Source: Victivallis sp. Marseille-Q1083 (GTDB lineage: Bacteria; Verrucomicrobiota; Lentisphaeria; Victivallales; Victivallaceae). From it: DNA of 64,000 nt. Within the stretch, counting starts at the first letter, position 1, and every line of letters begins with the position of its first letter. A program made the translations under genes and the position numbers. The DNA lies in NCBI RefSeq assembly GCF_903645315.1, contig NZ_CAHJXL010000001.1:124001-188000 (forward strand). Reading direction: 5' to 3'. Under the pieces are notes generated by a model that had not been told where the DNA came from, made no database searches, and saw only the letters and a program-made list of their open reading frames with translations. Shown piece by piece: positions 7,917 to 17,452 of this stretch.

Positions 7917-9317
7917 ATGAAAACATTCATTTCCGCATTGCTGCTGGCCACCGCCGCCGGCGGGCCGCTGCTGGCGACTCAACCGCAAATAACCAAATTC
8001 AAACTGGTGCCGGACGAATCGGCGGCGGCTTTTTATGACGGGACGGTGGAATATGCCAGAACGGCGGTCATTTCATTCGAGTCGCCGGGCCATTTGACTT
8101 TCGTCGCCCCGGTGGGCCGTTACGTTGTCGGAGAAGTGCTCGACTCCGACGGCAATATCGTCGCGCCCGGCGGTTTGCTGGCGCAGCAGGATCTGAAAAT
8201 TCCTCAAGCCGATGTCGATATCGCCGAAGTGATGCTCAAACGGGCCGACGCGGTATTGGAGGACAGCGAATTGAACTATAAACGCGACAAGGACCTGGCG
8301 GAAAAAAGTGCGGTCAGCATCCGGGAATTCCAGGAAACGCAGATGCTCTACACGACGGCGATCCGGGACAAGAGCAAAGCGGAATTGGAACTGGAGCGGG
8401 CCAAGCGCGTTCTCGAAACCTGCACCCGCTATTCGCCCTTCAACGCGGTCGTGACGGAAACCTATCTGTCGGTGGGCGGTTCGGCCGATACCGGCGATCC
8501 GGTCCTGAAGATCAGCATGATCGACCCGATCCGGGTCCGATTCAGTCTGCCGCCGGAAGCCCGTCTCAAGCTCAATGACGCCGCCCGCATTCTGGTTTAT
8601 CCTGTCGGCACGGACGAGCCGGCCGTCGGCTGGCTGGAACAACCGGTGCTCTCCACTTCGGCGATGTTCTGCTACGTCGACAATCCGCGCAGCGCCGGAT
8701 ATGTGCTGATGCCGGACGGGACGCAACTGCCTTCGGTCGACGCCCTCAACCCGGTGCGCGCCATCGCGGCCAAACAAGCCGCCGCCCCGCTGTGGGCGGC
8801 CGAAGAAACGGTACATCATGATGACAAAGGCCATTTCGTCTGGCGTTTGAATCCGCCGGAACCGCAGCCGGACGGACGGACGGACGGTTCCGAGGTCTTC
8901 ACGCTGGAGCGGGTGGAGGTCGAATTGGCCGATTTGCAAATAAGGTATGGTTACATGCTGCTGCGCGGGTTAAAAGCCGGATCCGCGTTGAAGGACGGCG
9001 ATCTGCTGGCCGGCGATGTACCGGAGGATGCCGTCAGCGGCACCACGGTGATTTATCGCCAGAAATTCCATCCTTTCCAAGTCGGGGACAAGGTGAAAGT
9101 CCGACTGGACGAAGCGCAAAACGCCCATAAATTTTCCATCCCGGCCGCCGCACTGCATAAAAACCAGGACAACGCCGGCAGGTACGTTATGGTCGAACAA
9201 CAGGGTACTCCCCGGCAAATTCCGGTCACCGTGCTCGGCTGGGAACGCCAGAACGCCTGGATATTCTCTCCCGATTTGACCGTCGGGATGGAATTGCTGC
9301 TGGAGTCCCGGCCGTAA
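7917..9317 (+). CDS. periplasmic adaptor (HlyD/RND-type membrane-fusion protein), orphan
   Basis: 466 residues; GGAAGGAG precedes the ATG. A signal peptide occupies residues 1-20 (MKTF, hydrophobic core, LLA before TQP). The order of elements is that of a membrane-fusion protein: a lipoyl-like half-motif (VVGEVLDSDGNIVAPGGLL, about 75-93), a coiled-coil hairpin rich in Lys/Glu/Ala (about 100-165), the second half-motif (AVVTETYLSVGGSADTGDPV, about 180-200), then beta-barrel domains. Such adaptors link an inner-membrane pump to an outer-membrane channel. No pump or TolC-like gene is adjacent, so it is an orphan here. Anything odd: a tetranucleotide repeat in the coding sequence at 8869-8887, and an inserted region (about 230-330) longer than in typical adaptors. 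Confidence 0.75.
   Translation: MKTFISALLLATAAGGPLLATQPQITKFKLVPDESAAAFYDGTVEYARTAVISFESPGHLTFVAPVGRYVVGEVLDSDGNIVAPGGLLAQQDLKIPQADVDIAEVMLKRADAVLEDSELNYKRDKDLAEKSAVSIREFQETQMLYTTAIRDKSKAELELERAKRVLETCTRYSPFNAVVTETYLSVGGSADTGDPVLKISMIDPIRVRFSLPPEARLKLNDAARILVYPVGTDEPAVGWLEQPVLSTSAMFCYVDNPRSAGYVLMPDGTQLPSVDALNPVRAIAAKQAAAPLWAAEETVHHDDKGHFVWRLNPPEPQPDGRTDGSEVFTLERVEVELADLQIRYGYMLLRGLKAGSALKDGDLLAGDVPEDAVSGTTVIYRQKFHPFQVGDKVKVRLDEAQNAHKFSIPAAALHKNQDNAGRYVMVEQQGTPRQIPVTVLGWERQNAWIFSPDLTVGMELLLESRP
8869..8887. repeat. tetranucleotide tandem repeat (CGGA, nearly 5 units) inside a coding region
   Basis: Four full CGGA units plus CGG, read in frame as Pro-Asp-Gly-Arg-Thr-Asp-Gly within the membrane-fusion protein. 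Loss or gain of a 4-bp unit would shift the frame, so it could act as a slippage site. The copy number is low, so activity is uncertain. Confidence 0.6.
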
Positions 9318-9443
9318 ACGTTCTGCGGCGCTTCACCGCCGGTAAAGAAGGCGGCGGTACCGTCAAAAACTTCCGCCGGCGCACCAGGAAAAAGCGGTGA
9401 AAACCGTCTGGACGAAGCGGCCGACCACCCAACCTGTCACGCC

Positions 9444-9776
9444 TCAAGCCTGCAGGTCATCGGCCGAATCACCGGCAGTGGCGGCGTCCTGCTCCAACTG
9501 CCGCAGCAACAGCTCTGCCGGGGTCAGATATTTTTTCCGGTTATTGCACTCCTTGCAACAGGCCACCACATTGCCGCGCGTCGATTTGCCGCCGCGCACC
9601 ACCGGGACGATATGGTCCATCGTCAACGCTTCCGGCGGGAATTTCCGGCGGCAATAGTAACAGACACCGCGCGCCAACTGCTCCTTCCACCAGTTCGACT
9701 GCCGCAATTCGCGCGCCTTGCGGCGCTCCCTGGCGATGTGCTTTTCATCGCGGTCGATCTCAATCCACTCGCTCAT
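9444..9776 (-). CDS. small HNH endonuclease-family protein
   Basis: 110 residues. A basic helical N-terminus (KHIARERRKARELR) precedes a complete HNH module: CYYC (zinc pair), the LTMDHIVPVVRGG core with its His, the Asn in TRGNVVACC, and a second CKECN zinc pair. Freestanding proteins of this size act as DNA nicking or cutting enzymes in repair, restriction or mobile elements; the specific job is unknown. It lies 21 bp downstream of mutL in the same direction, at the end of the 13498-9444 cluster, so co-expression with mismatch repair is plausible. It could also be an unrelated housekeeping HNH protein such as those common in Planctomycetes-Verrucomicrobia genomes. Confidence 0.85.
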   Translation of the reverse strand: MSEWIEIDRDEKHIARERRKARELRQSNWWKEQLARGVCYYCRRKFPPEALTMDHIVPVVRGGKSTRGNVVACCKECNNRKKYLTPAELLLRQLEQDAATAGDSADDLQA

Positions 9777-9797
9777 TGTTCATGTCGTCCTTCTCTG

Positions 9798-11642
9798 TCA
9801 ACGCCGGCCGAACCGCCGTTCCAGTTCGGCATAGGTCAACGCAATCATCGTCGGCCGGCCGTGCGGGCAGACATCCGGCCGCTCGCAGCAATTCAACTGC
9901 CGCAGCAGCGCTTCCATCTCTTCCCGGGTCAACCGGTCGTGCGCCTTCACCGCCGCCTTGCAGGCCGCCCGGGCGATCCCTTCCATCACCGAACGCCGGT
10001 TCAACGTGCCGTTCGTCGTCAAATCACCAAACAAATCGGCCAGAAAGCTCTTGGCGTCCACCTGCCCCAGCACCGCCGGCAGCGCATTGACCATCACCGT
10101 ATTGCTGCTCAGTTCATCCAGTTCGAAGCCCAGTTCGGCAAAATAACCTCGATTTTTCATCAAAAACGCCGTCGCCTGCCGTCCCAATTCCACCGGAATC
10201 GGCAGCAGCAGCCGTTGGGAAGCAGCCTGACGCTCAGCGTTCTGGCGCAACAATTTCTCGAACAGGACCCGTTCGTGCGCCGCATGCTGATCGATGATCA
10301 GCAGCGTCCGCTGCCGGGTCGCCAGCAGATAGGTGTCATCGACCGCACCGATGATATGATACTCCTCCGCCGGATCGTCCGCCGTTTTGAAATTGACCGG
10401 ACAATACGGCTCGCCGGGCGGCTCCGGCTCCGGTTCCGCCGTCGGTTTCAAGGCGACCGCCAGCGGCGTCGGCGGCCGGTCGGTCAACAGCGACAAACTG
10501 GTCGGTTCCGGCGACACCAGCGGTTCGGGCGGCAAATAATCGTCGTGCAACGGCAGCGGCTGCTGCTCCGGCGCATCCACTTCGTAGCCGATTTCGGCAG
10601 CCTGAACCACCGCATGCATCGGAATCTGGCCGTTGAGTTCCATCTGCGGCATCGGCGCATTGCCCAACGCGCTGCGCACCGCCGCAGTGATCACCCGGCT
10701 GACGACGTAATCCCGCCGGAAACGGATCTCCCGCTTGGCGGGATGGACGTTGATATCGAATTCTCCGGCATCCAGACGCAGAAACAGCAAAGCCGGTGCG
10801 AAACGGTTGCGGTCCGCCAGCGTATCGTAGCCGTCGCGCAAAGCCCGGTATACCGCCGGCGCGTCGACCGGACGGCCGTTGACAAACGTCCGCTGTTCGC
10901 GGCGCGAACTGCGGGTCACCCCCGGCATCGCGACAAAGCCGGTGACCGCAATGCCGTCCTGGCTGTAGGCCACCGGCAGCATCTGCTCGACATAACTGCG
11001 GCCGAAGAAACTTTGCAGCCGGGTCCGGATATCGGCATCGCCGGGCGAATTGAAAATCGGCCGCTGGTCCATCGTCAGCTCGAAAGCGACCCCGGGATGC
11101 GCCAGCGCCGCAGTCAACACCACCTCCTGGATATAGCTGTCCTCGGTGGCCGGACTGCGCAAAAATTTGCGGCGGGCCGGCGTGTTGAAAAATAAATCGC
11201 GAACCCGAAACTCGGTCCCGGCCGCACAGCCGACCGGGGCGGAATGGATGATTTTACCGCCCTGGACCTCCACTTCCGTCCCGTAGGGGTCTTCTTTCCG
11301 GCGGGTTTTCAACCGGAAGCGCGACACCGAAGCGATGCTCGGCAACGCTTCGCCGCGAAACCCGAGCGTCTGAATGCGTTCGATGTCGGCGGCGGTTCTG
11401 ATCTTGCTGGTGCCGTGCACCTCCAGGCAAAGCAGCGCATCGTCGCTGTCCATGCCGCAGCCGTCGTCGGTCACCGCAATCAATTTCGTCCCGGCCTTTT
11501 CAGTCACCACGGCAATATGCGCCGCGCCGGCGTCAATCGCGTTTTCAAGCAATTCCTTGACGACCGAAGCCGGCCGCTCGATCACCTCGCCGGCCGCGAT
11601 CCGGTTGCTGATTTCATCGGGCAGGATCTGAATCTGGCTCAT
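9798..11642 (-). CDS. mutL: DNA mismatch repair protein MutL, endonuclease type
   Basis: 614 residues from the ATG at 11642 (MSQIQILPDEI). An upstream in-frame ATG at 11732 would add 30 residues overlapping the TPR gene and is rejected. The N-terminal GHKL ATPase is intact: ENAIDAGA, TDDGCGM, the GFRGEAL loop and GTEVEV. A proline-rich linker (about residues 335-425) leads to the C-terminal dimerisation domain. That domain carries the metal-binding endonuclease motif DQHAAHERVLFE (DQHAx2Ex4E) and the accessory ACKAAVKA and CPHGRP motifs. This MutL should therefore nick DNA itself, as in bacteria without MutH. The start lies inside the upstream TPR gene (29-bp overlap), and a small HNH gene follows 21 bp downstream. 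Confidence 0.97.
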   Translation of the reverse strand: MSQIQILPDEISNRIAAGEVIERPASVVKELLENAIDAGAAHIAVVTEKAGTKLIAVTDDGCGMDSDDALLCLEVHGTSKIRTAADIERIQTLGFRGEALPSIASVSRFRLKTRRKEDPYGTEVEVQGGKIIHSAPVGCAAGTEFRVRDLFFNTPARRKFLRSPATEDSYIQEVVLTAALAHPGVAFELTMDQRPIFNSPGDADIRTRLQSFFGRSYVEQMLPVAYSQDGIAVTGFVAMPGVTRSSRREQRTFVNGRPVDAPAVYRALRDGYDTLADRNRFAPALLFLRLDAGEFDINVHPAKREIRFRRDYVVSRVITAAVRSALGNAPMPQMELNGQIPMHAVVQAAEIGYEVDAPEQQPLPLHDDYLPPEPLVSPEPTSLSLLTDRPPTPLAVALKPTAEPEPEPPGEPYCPVNFKTADDPAEEYHIIGAVDDTYLLATRQRTLLIIDQHAAHERVLFEKLLRQNAERQAASQRLLLPIPVELGRQATAFLMKNRGYFAELGFELDELSSNTVMVNALPAVLGQVDAKSFLADLFGDLTTNGTLNRRSVMEGIARAACKAAVKAHDRLTREEMEALLRQLNCCERPDVCPHGRPTMIALTYAELERRFGRR

Positions 11643-12499
11643 CGGAGTCTTCCGGTTGTTCGGCGGACTGTCCCGAGGGACCCTCGCCGGTTGCCGGCGC
11701 CGGCTCCACGCCAGCGCCATCGTTATCGTCATCGGGTTCCGGCATCTCCCGGACCGGCGCCGAAGTATTTTCCATCAGGGCGTCCAACGTCCAGGTCGTG
11801 TTGTCGTTCTGCTTGCGGCCGCGCAATTCGGCCAGCAACCGCTGAAATTCCGGCTCGTTCCGGATGGAATCGAAGCAGGAATCCTCCGCCACCGTCACTG
11901 CCCGCTCTCCCAGCGTCCAGCTCGCCATCCGGAAAAAAGAGAGTGCTTTTTCCTTGTCCTTCAACAAAGCGTAGGTGCCGGCCAGGTTCAAAGCGATCAC
12001 CGGCGACTCCGGATCGCCGCGCAGCGCCAGATTCAGCTCCCGTACCGCTTCCTCGTATTTGCCCTGCCTGGCCAGCGCCTGGCCGAGATTGTTCAGCGCC
12101 GCCGGGTTGCGCGGCTCCAGCTTGACCAGCCGCCGGAAATAGGATTCCGCCTCCGGATATTTGCCCTGGGTGTAGCAGATATTGCCCATCATCGCCAGCG
12201 CCTGGGTGTTGTCCGGATCGAAAACCAGCACCGTGCTCAACTGCCCGGCCGCCGCCACCAGGTCGGAACGCCGCATGAAAAAGACCGCCCGCGACACCAT
12301 TTGCTGCAACTCCTGCTGGTCCGGCGCCTTCAACGGCACCCCGGGCTCGGCGGTCCGGGTCCGGCTGCCGAGCAGCGTACCGGAGTGCGGCCAGTAGGCG
12401 TATTCCTCCGGCCCGTTCAAATAATAGACCAGCACGATGGTCAGGATGACGATCACCACCAGCACCAGCAACAACGCCGTCAACTGACGGCTGAGAAAT

Positions 12500-12519
<20 letters not shown>
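11614..12519 (-). CDS. TPR-repeat membrane protein
   Basis: 301 residues from the ATG at 12519; an alternative in-frame ATG at 12537 adds six residues. A single strongly hydrophobic segment (about residues 13-35, ALLLVLVVIVILTIVLVYYL) anchors the protein. Three or four tetratricopeptide repeats follow (about 75-200), seen in the repeated pattern of Ala-Leu, Gly-x-x-Tyr and Asn-x-x-Ala spaced by 34 residues: PDNTQALAMMGNICYTQGKY, PRNPAALNNLGQALARQGKY, PESPVIALNLAGTYALLKDK. The C-terminal about 60 residues are acidic and disordered (Asp/Glu/Pro-rich). It overlaps the OppD-like gene by 20 bp at its start and mutL by 29 bp at its end, implying coupled translation. Probably a scaffold for envelope protein complexes; partner unknown. 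Confidence 0.85.
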
Positions 12520-13498
<979 letters not shown>

Positions 13499-13784
13499 CC
13501 ATTTTCCCGTAATCGCATTAACAATAATATTTCTGAATATACACCGGTAAATCGCAATATTCCAGAATCAAAAGACAAAAAGTCGCCTCCCCGGTTGCGT
13601 CCGCCCCGGCCGACAGCGACGATTTTTGGCCATTTTCCCTTTGCCGCTTCTGCGGGAGAAGATTTTTTCGGCGCTTTTCCTGCCGATTTGCAATTTGAAT
13701 TGTGGAAATGGCCGCGAAGCGCTTTATATTAAAAATCGAAAAGCAAGGCAAAAAATTCAACAGAAATTAAGGTTCACGATCTCT
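13499..13784. other. divergent intergenic region between the ABC ATPase and ketosynthase genes
   Basis: 286 bp containing start signals for both directions. A TATATT at 13725-13730 with a weak TTGTGG 19 bp upstream could serve the plus strand. Nothing convincing was found for the minus strand. Two short overlapping frames were dismissed because they lack family similarity and ribosome sites. Confidence 0.5.
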
Positions 13785-15014
13785 ATGGAAAAAGTCTTTG
13801 TTACCGGACGGGGGTTGATTACTCCGCTTGGCAACGGCAAAGCGGAAAATGAAGCAAGTCTCCGCTGCGGCAAAAGCGGCCTTGTCCATATTCCCGACTG
13901 GGCCGAGCTCAATTTGGATTGTACGGTCGCCGGCAAGGCCGCGCCGTTTGAAGTTCATCCGCTGCTGGACCGCAAGCGGCTGCGCTTCTGTCCGCCCGGA
14001 GCGGTGATGTCGGTCAACGCGGTGGCCGAGGCGCTGGCCGAAGCCGGAATTGCCCTCGAGGAAATTCCGGCATTGCGCATCGCCGTCGTCGCCGGAGTCG
14101 CCGGCAGCTACTTTTATGAAATTTTCTCCAATGCCAATGCCTACAACAATTCCAGGCGCATTCGCGATGTGTCGCCTTATGTCGTACCCCGGGTCATGCC
14201 TTCTTCGGTCGTCTCGAATTTGTCGCTGGTCTTCGGCTGTCACGGCGAAACCTATGACGTCAGCGCCGCCTGCGCCAGCGGCGCGCTGGCCGTCATCGTC
14301 GCCACCCGCCTCATCCGTTCCGGCGAATACGACATCGTCATCGCCGGCGGGTCAGAACAGCTCGACTGGGTGGAATGCCTCGGTTTTTGCGCCATCAAGG
14401 CGTTGAGCAAACATTTCAACGCGACGCCGGAACGGGCCAGCCGGCCGTTCGACCGCGACCGCGACGGTTTCGTTCTGGCCGAGGGGGCCGGTTACGTCGT
14501 CCTCGAATCGGCCGGCAGCGTCAAGCGCCGCGGCGTCCGGCCGATCACCGAAATCGCCGGCATCGCCGCCAACAGCAACGCTTCCGACATGGTCGTGCCC
14601 GACCGGGCCGCCAGCGAACAGGTCATGCTGCAGGCGATCCACCAGGCCGGCCTCAAGCCGCAGGATATCGGCTATGTGAATACCCACGGCACCGCCACTC
14701 CAGTCGGCGACCCGATCGAAATGGCGGCGTTGAAAAACGTCTTCGGCAGCCGTATCGCCATCAATTCGACGAAATCGCAAACCGGCCACATGATCGGCGC
14801 CACCGGCGCCGTGGAGATCATCTTCACGTCGCTGATGCTGGAAAAGCATTTCCTCTCCCCGTCGATCAATCTGGAGCAGCCGGACGACAATTTCGACTGG
14901 GCGGATCTGGTGCGCGCCCCGCGCGAAGGCGTCGCCATCCGCCACGCGCTCAGCAACAGCTTCGCGTTCGGCGGTTCCAACGCCTGCGTCATTTTAAGCG
15001 ATTGCGGCAATTAG
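13785..15014 (+). CDS. fabF: beta-ketoacyl-ACP synthase (FabF/FabB family)
   Basis: 409 residues from the ATG at 13785 (MEKVFVTGRGLITPLG), with an AAGG site upstream; a longer in-frame start at 13626 is rejected. The thiolase-fold ketosynthase has the complete C-H-H triad: Cys163 in VSAACASG, His301 in NTHGTATPVGDP and His335 in KSQTGHMIGATG, with Lys330. The C-terminal glycine-rich NSFAFGGSNACVIL loop is also present. It condenses malonyl-ACP with acyl-ACP in type II fatty acid synthesis. The MPSSVVSNLSLVFGCHG segment is somewhat closer to FabB-type enzymes, and a ketosynthase of a secondary pathway cannot be excluded. Its stop is one base from the lipA start, so the two are coupled. Confidence 0.9.
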   Translation: MEKVFVTGRGLITPLGNGKAENEASLRCGKSGLVHIPDWAELNLDCTVAGKAAPFEVHPLLDRKRLRFCPPGAVMSVNAVAEALAEAGIALEEIPALRIAVVAGVAGSYFYEIFSNANAYNNSRRIRDVSPYVVPRVMPSSVVSNLSLVFGCHGETYDVSAACASGALAVIVATRLIRSGEYDIVIAGGSEQLDWVECLGFCAIKALSKHFNATPERASRPFDRDRDGFVLAEGAGYVVLESAGSVKRRGVRPITEIAGIAANSNASDMVVPDRAASEQVMLQAIHQAGLKPQDIGYVNTHGTATPVGDPIEMAALKNVFGSRIAINSTKSQTGHMIGATGAVEIIFTSLMLEKHFLSPSINLEQPDDNFDWADLVRAPREGVAIRHALSNSFAFGGSNACVILSDCGN

Positions 15015-15015
15015 C

Positions 15016-15903
15016 ATGCCGGATGTCATCGTTTCGCCGGGCGCCAGAGCCAAACTGCCGCCGTGGCTGCGGATCGGAATCGCCACCGGCGGCGGACGCG
15101 GCGAAACCAATGCGCTGCTGGCCGAATTAAAACTCAATACGGTCTGCTCCAGCGCCCGCTGTCCCAATCTGGGCGAATGTTTTCACCGCCGCAACGCCAC
15201 GTTTCTGATCCTCGGCGACGCCTGTACGCGCAATTGCCGTTTCTGCGCGGTGCCGCATGCCACGCATCCGGCTCCGCCGGATCCGGCGGAGCCGGAACGC
15301 ATCGCCGAAGCGGTCCGCCGGCTGAACCTGCAGTATGTCGTCATCACCTGCGTCACCCGCGACGATCTGCCGGACGGCGGCGCCGGACACTTCGTCCGGG
15401 TCATCGAAGCCATCCGCGACGCGGTGCCGGCCGCCGGCATTGAAGTCCTGACCAGTGATTTTCAGGGCGATCTCGCCGCGCTGCGAACCGTATTGGCAGC
15501 CCGGCCGAATGTTTTCAACCACAACATCGAAACGGTCGAGCGGCTCTCCGCCGCCATCCGCGGCCGTGCCGGTTACCGGCGTTCGCTGATGGTGCTGCGG
15601 GAAGCCACCCGGCTGGCCGACGGCGCCGGGCCGGTCAAATCCGGCTTGATGGTCGGCCTCGGCGAAACCGATGACGAAGTAACCGCCACCTTGCATGACC
15701 TGCGCGCTTCCGGCGTGACCTTGCTGACCATCGGCCAGTATCTGCCGCCGAGTTCCTCGCACTGGCCGCTGGCGCGTTACGTCGCTCCGGAAAAATTCAT
15801 TCAATGGAAAAATCTGGCGCTGCAACTCGGTTTCCGGGCCGTCGCCGCCGCGCCGCTGGTGCGCAGCTCCTACCGGGCCGGCGAACTGGCGGCCACACCT
15901 TGA
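15016..15903 (+). CDS. lipA: lipoyl synthase LipA
   Basis: 295 residues. It holds both iron-sulfur sites: the auxiliary cluster at Cys44, Cys49 and Cys55 (CSSARCPNLGEC) and the radical-SAM CxxxCxxC at Cys70, Cys74 and Cys77 (CTRNCRFC). The C-terminal RSSYRAGE contains the RSSY serine expected to ligate the auxiliary cluster. VTRDDLPDGGA, FNHNIETV and KSGLMVGLGETDDEV are further LipA hallmarks. The enzyme inserts two sulfurs into protein-bound octanoyl groups to give lipoyl cofactor. It begins one base after the ketosynthase stop, linking octanoyl-ACP supply and lipoylation. No lipB is in the window. Confidence 0.98.
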   Translation: MPDVIVSPGARAKLPPWLRIGIATGGGRGETNALLAELKLNTVCSSARCPNLGECFHRRNATFLILGDACTRNCRFCAVPHATHPAPPDPAEPERIAEAVRRLNLQYVVITCVTRDDLPDGGAGHFVRVIEAIRDAVPAAGIEVLTSDFQGDLAALRTVLAARPNVFNHNIETVERLSAAIRGRAGYRRSLMVLREATRLADGAGPVKSGLMVGLGETDDEVTATLHDLRASGVTLLTIGQYLPPSSSHWPLARYVAPEKFIQWKNLALQLGFRAVAAAPLVRSSYRAGELAATP

Positions 15904-15952
15904 CGTCCGGCCGCCGGCCAACCGAAAGCTCACAGGGGGACTACGAAATTCC

Positions 15953-17452
15953 ATGGAAAATACGTTACAGCTTGATGACAACGCAAAAATCTTCCTGTAT
16001 TGCGGCATCGGCCTTTACATTCTGGTGATCGTTTTCATCGGCTACATTGCCGGCAAACGGGTCAAGGGCATGGGAGACTTCCTGGTGGCCGGCCGCCGTC
16101 TGCCGCTGTGGATGGCGACCGCGACGCTGCTGGCCACCTGGTTCGGCGCCGGTTCCAGCATGGGCGTCGCCAGCACGGTTTATTCCGACGGCATCGGCGG
16201 CGTCATCGCCGACCCGTTCGCAGCGGCGCTCAGTCTGATCCTGGCCGGTATTTTCATCGTCGGCAAGCTGCGCCATCTGCGTCTGCTCACCGTCACCGAA
16301 ATCATTGAGCGGAAATACGGCAAATGGGCAGGCGTCTACGCCTCCTGCTGGCTGATTCCGGTTTACATCGGCTGGCTGGGCGCCCAGGTGCTCGGCATCG
16401 GCACTATCCTGAAGATGCTGTTCGATCTGCCGATTTCCTATGGCACCCTGATCGGCGCCGGCCTGGTGCTCGGCTATACGATTGCCGGCGGCATGTGGGC
16501 GGTAACCCTGACCGACGTCGTCCAGGTCAGTTTGATCATCCTCGGGCTGCTGATGATCGTACCCGGCGCCATCGAACAGGCCGGCGGCTTCGACACCATT
16601 TTCGCCGGCGTGCCGGAGGCGCATTTGTCGCTGCTGCCGCACTGCTCTTCCTTCCAGGATTGGATTTACTACATCGGCCAATGGTGCATCATGGGCCTGG
16701 GCTGCATGGTCGGCCAGGATTTGATTCAGCGGTCGCTCTCCAGCCGGACGGAAAAAATCGCCACCGTCAGCGCCATCCTGGCCGGCGTCGGTTACCTCGG
16801 CATCGCCGTCGTGCCGCTGACCATCGGCTTCGCCGCCCGGCTGGTGCTGCCGGAACTGCAGGACACCAACATGCTGCTGCCGCTGATGGCCGGCAGAGTG
16901 CTCCATCCGATCGTTTTCACCATTTTCCTCAGCGCTTTGCTGTCGGCAATCATGAGTTCGGCCGACAGTTCGCTGCTGGCGGCCTCTTCGCTGATCACCA
17001 ACAATATCATCCGGCCGTTCCGGCCGCATTTGAACGAACGCGACCTGCTGCAGCTGACCCGGGTGTTCACGCTGATGGTGACGATCGTCGCGCTGCTGGC
17101 GGCCTTGCAGGTGCAGAGCATCTATTCGCTGATGATCAACTGCTGGGCCTCCCAACTGGTCATCGTCTTTCTGCCGGTCGTCGCGGCCCTGTACCTGAAA
17201 AAAGCCGGGCCGCGCAATTGCTGGAGCGGCATGCTGGCGGCGACGGCGGTCTGGTTCGGCGCCCTGTTCTATCTGCTGACCTTCACCGCCGACGGCATCG
17301 TGCCGCCGCTGCGCTGGGCGATGAGTGACCGGGTGATGACCATCGCATCGATGTACGGTTTTCTGGCCGGCGTATTCGGGTTCCTGGCCAGTTATCTGGT
17401 GGATCGCTGGAGCAAACATATTTCTAGTCCGGAGTTGGAAGCAAATGAATAA
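15953..17452 (+). CDS. sodium/solute symporter (SSS family)
   Basis: 499 residues with about 13 hydrophobic segments spread over the whole length, an outward N-terminus, and the SSS core features KRVKGMGDFLVAGRRLP, ATWFGAGSSMG and ALLSAIMSSADSSLLAASSL (the Ser-rich sodium-site segment). These carriers import sugars, amino acids, pantothenate or similar solutes driven by sodium. The substrate is not evident. The nearby GH35 enzyme lacks a signal peptide, so import of a galactoside by this carrier would make functional sense, but that is inference from gene order only. It overlaps the next gene by 8 bp. Confidence 0.93.
   Translation: MENTLQLDDNAKIFLYCGIGLYILVIVFIGYIAGKRVKGMGDFLVAGRRLPLWMATATLLATWFGAGSSMGVASTVYSDGIGGVIADPFAAALSLILAGIFIVGKLRHLRLLTVTEIIERKYGKWAGVYASCWLIPVYIGWLGAQVLGIGTILKMLFDLPISYGTLIGAGLVLGYTIAGGMWAVTLTDVVQVSLIILGLLMIVPGAIEQAGGFDTIFAGVPEAHLSLLPHCSSFQDWIYYIGQWCIMGLGCMVGQDLIQRSLSSRTEKIATVSAILAGVGYLGIAVVPLTIGFAARLVLPELQDTNMLLPLMAGRVLHPIVFTIFLSALLSAIMSSADSSLLAASSLITNNIIRPFRPHLNERDLLQLTRVFTLMVTIVALLAALQVQSIYSLMINCWASQLVIVFLPVVAALYLKKAGPRNCWSGMLAATAVWFGALFYLLTFTADGIVPPLRWAMSDRVMTIASMYGFLAGVFGFLASYLVDRWSKHISSPELEANE

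Noticed and set aside
9612-11195. 527-residue plus-strand frame over mutL
   Set aside because: mutL on the minus strand has all family motifs; the plus-strand product is Arg/Gln/Pro-rich shadow.
13518-13760. 80-residue minus-strand frame upstream of the ABC ATPase
   Set aside because: No ribosome site or family similarity; lies in a divergent promoter region.
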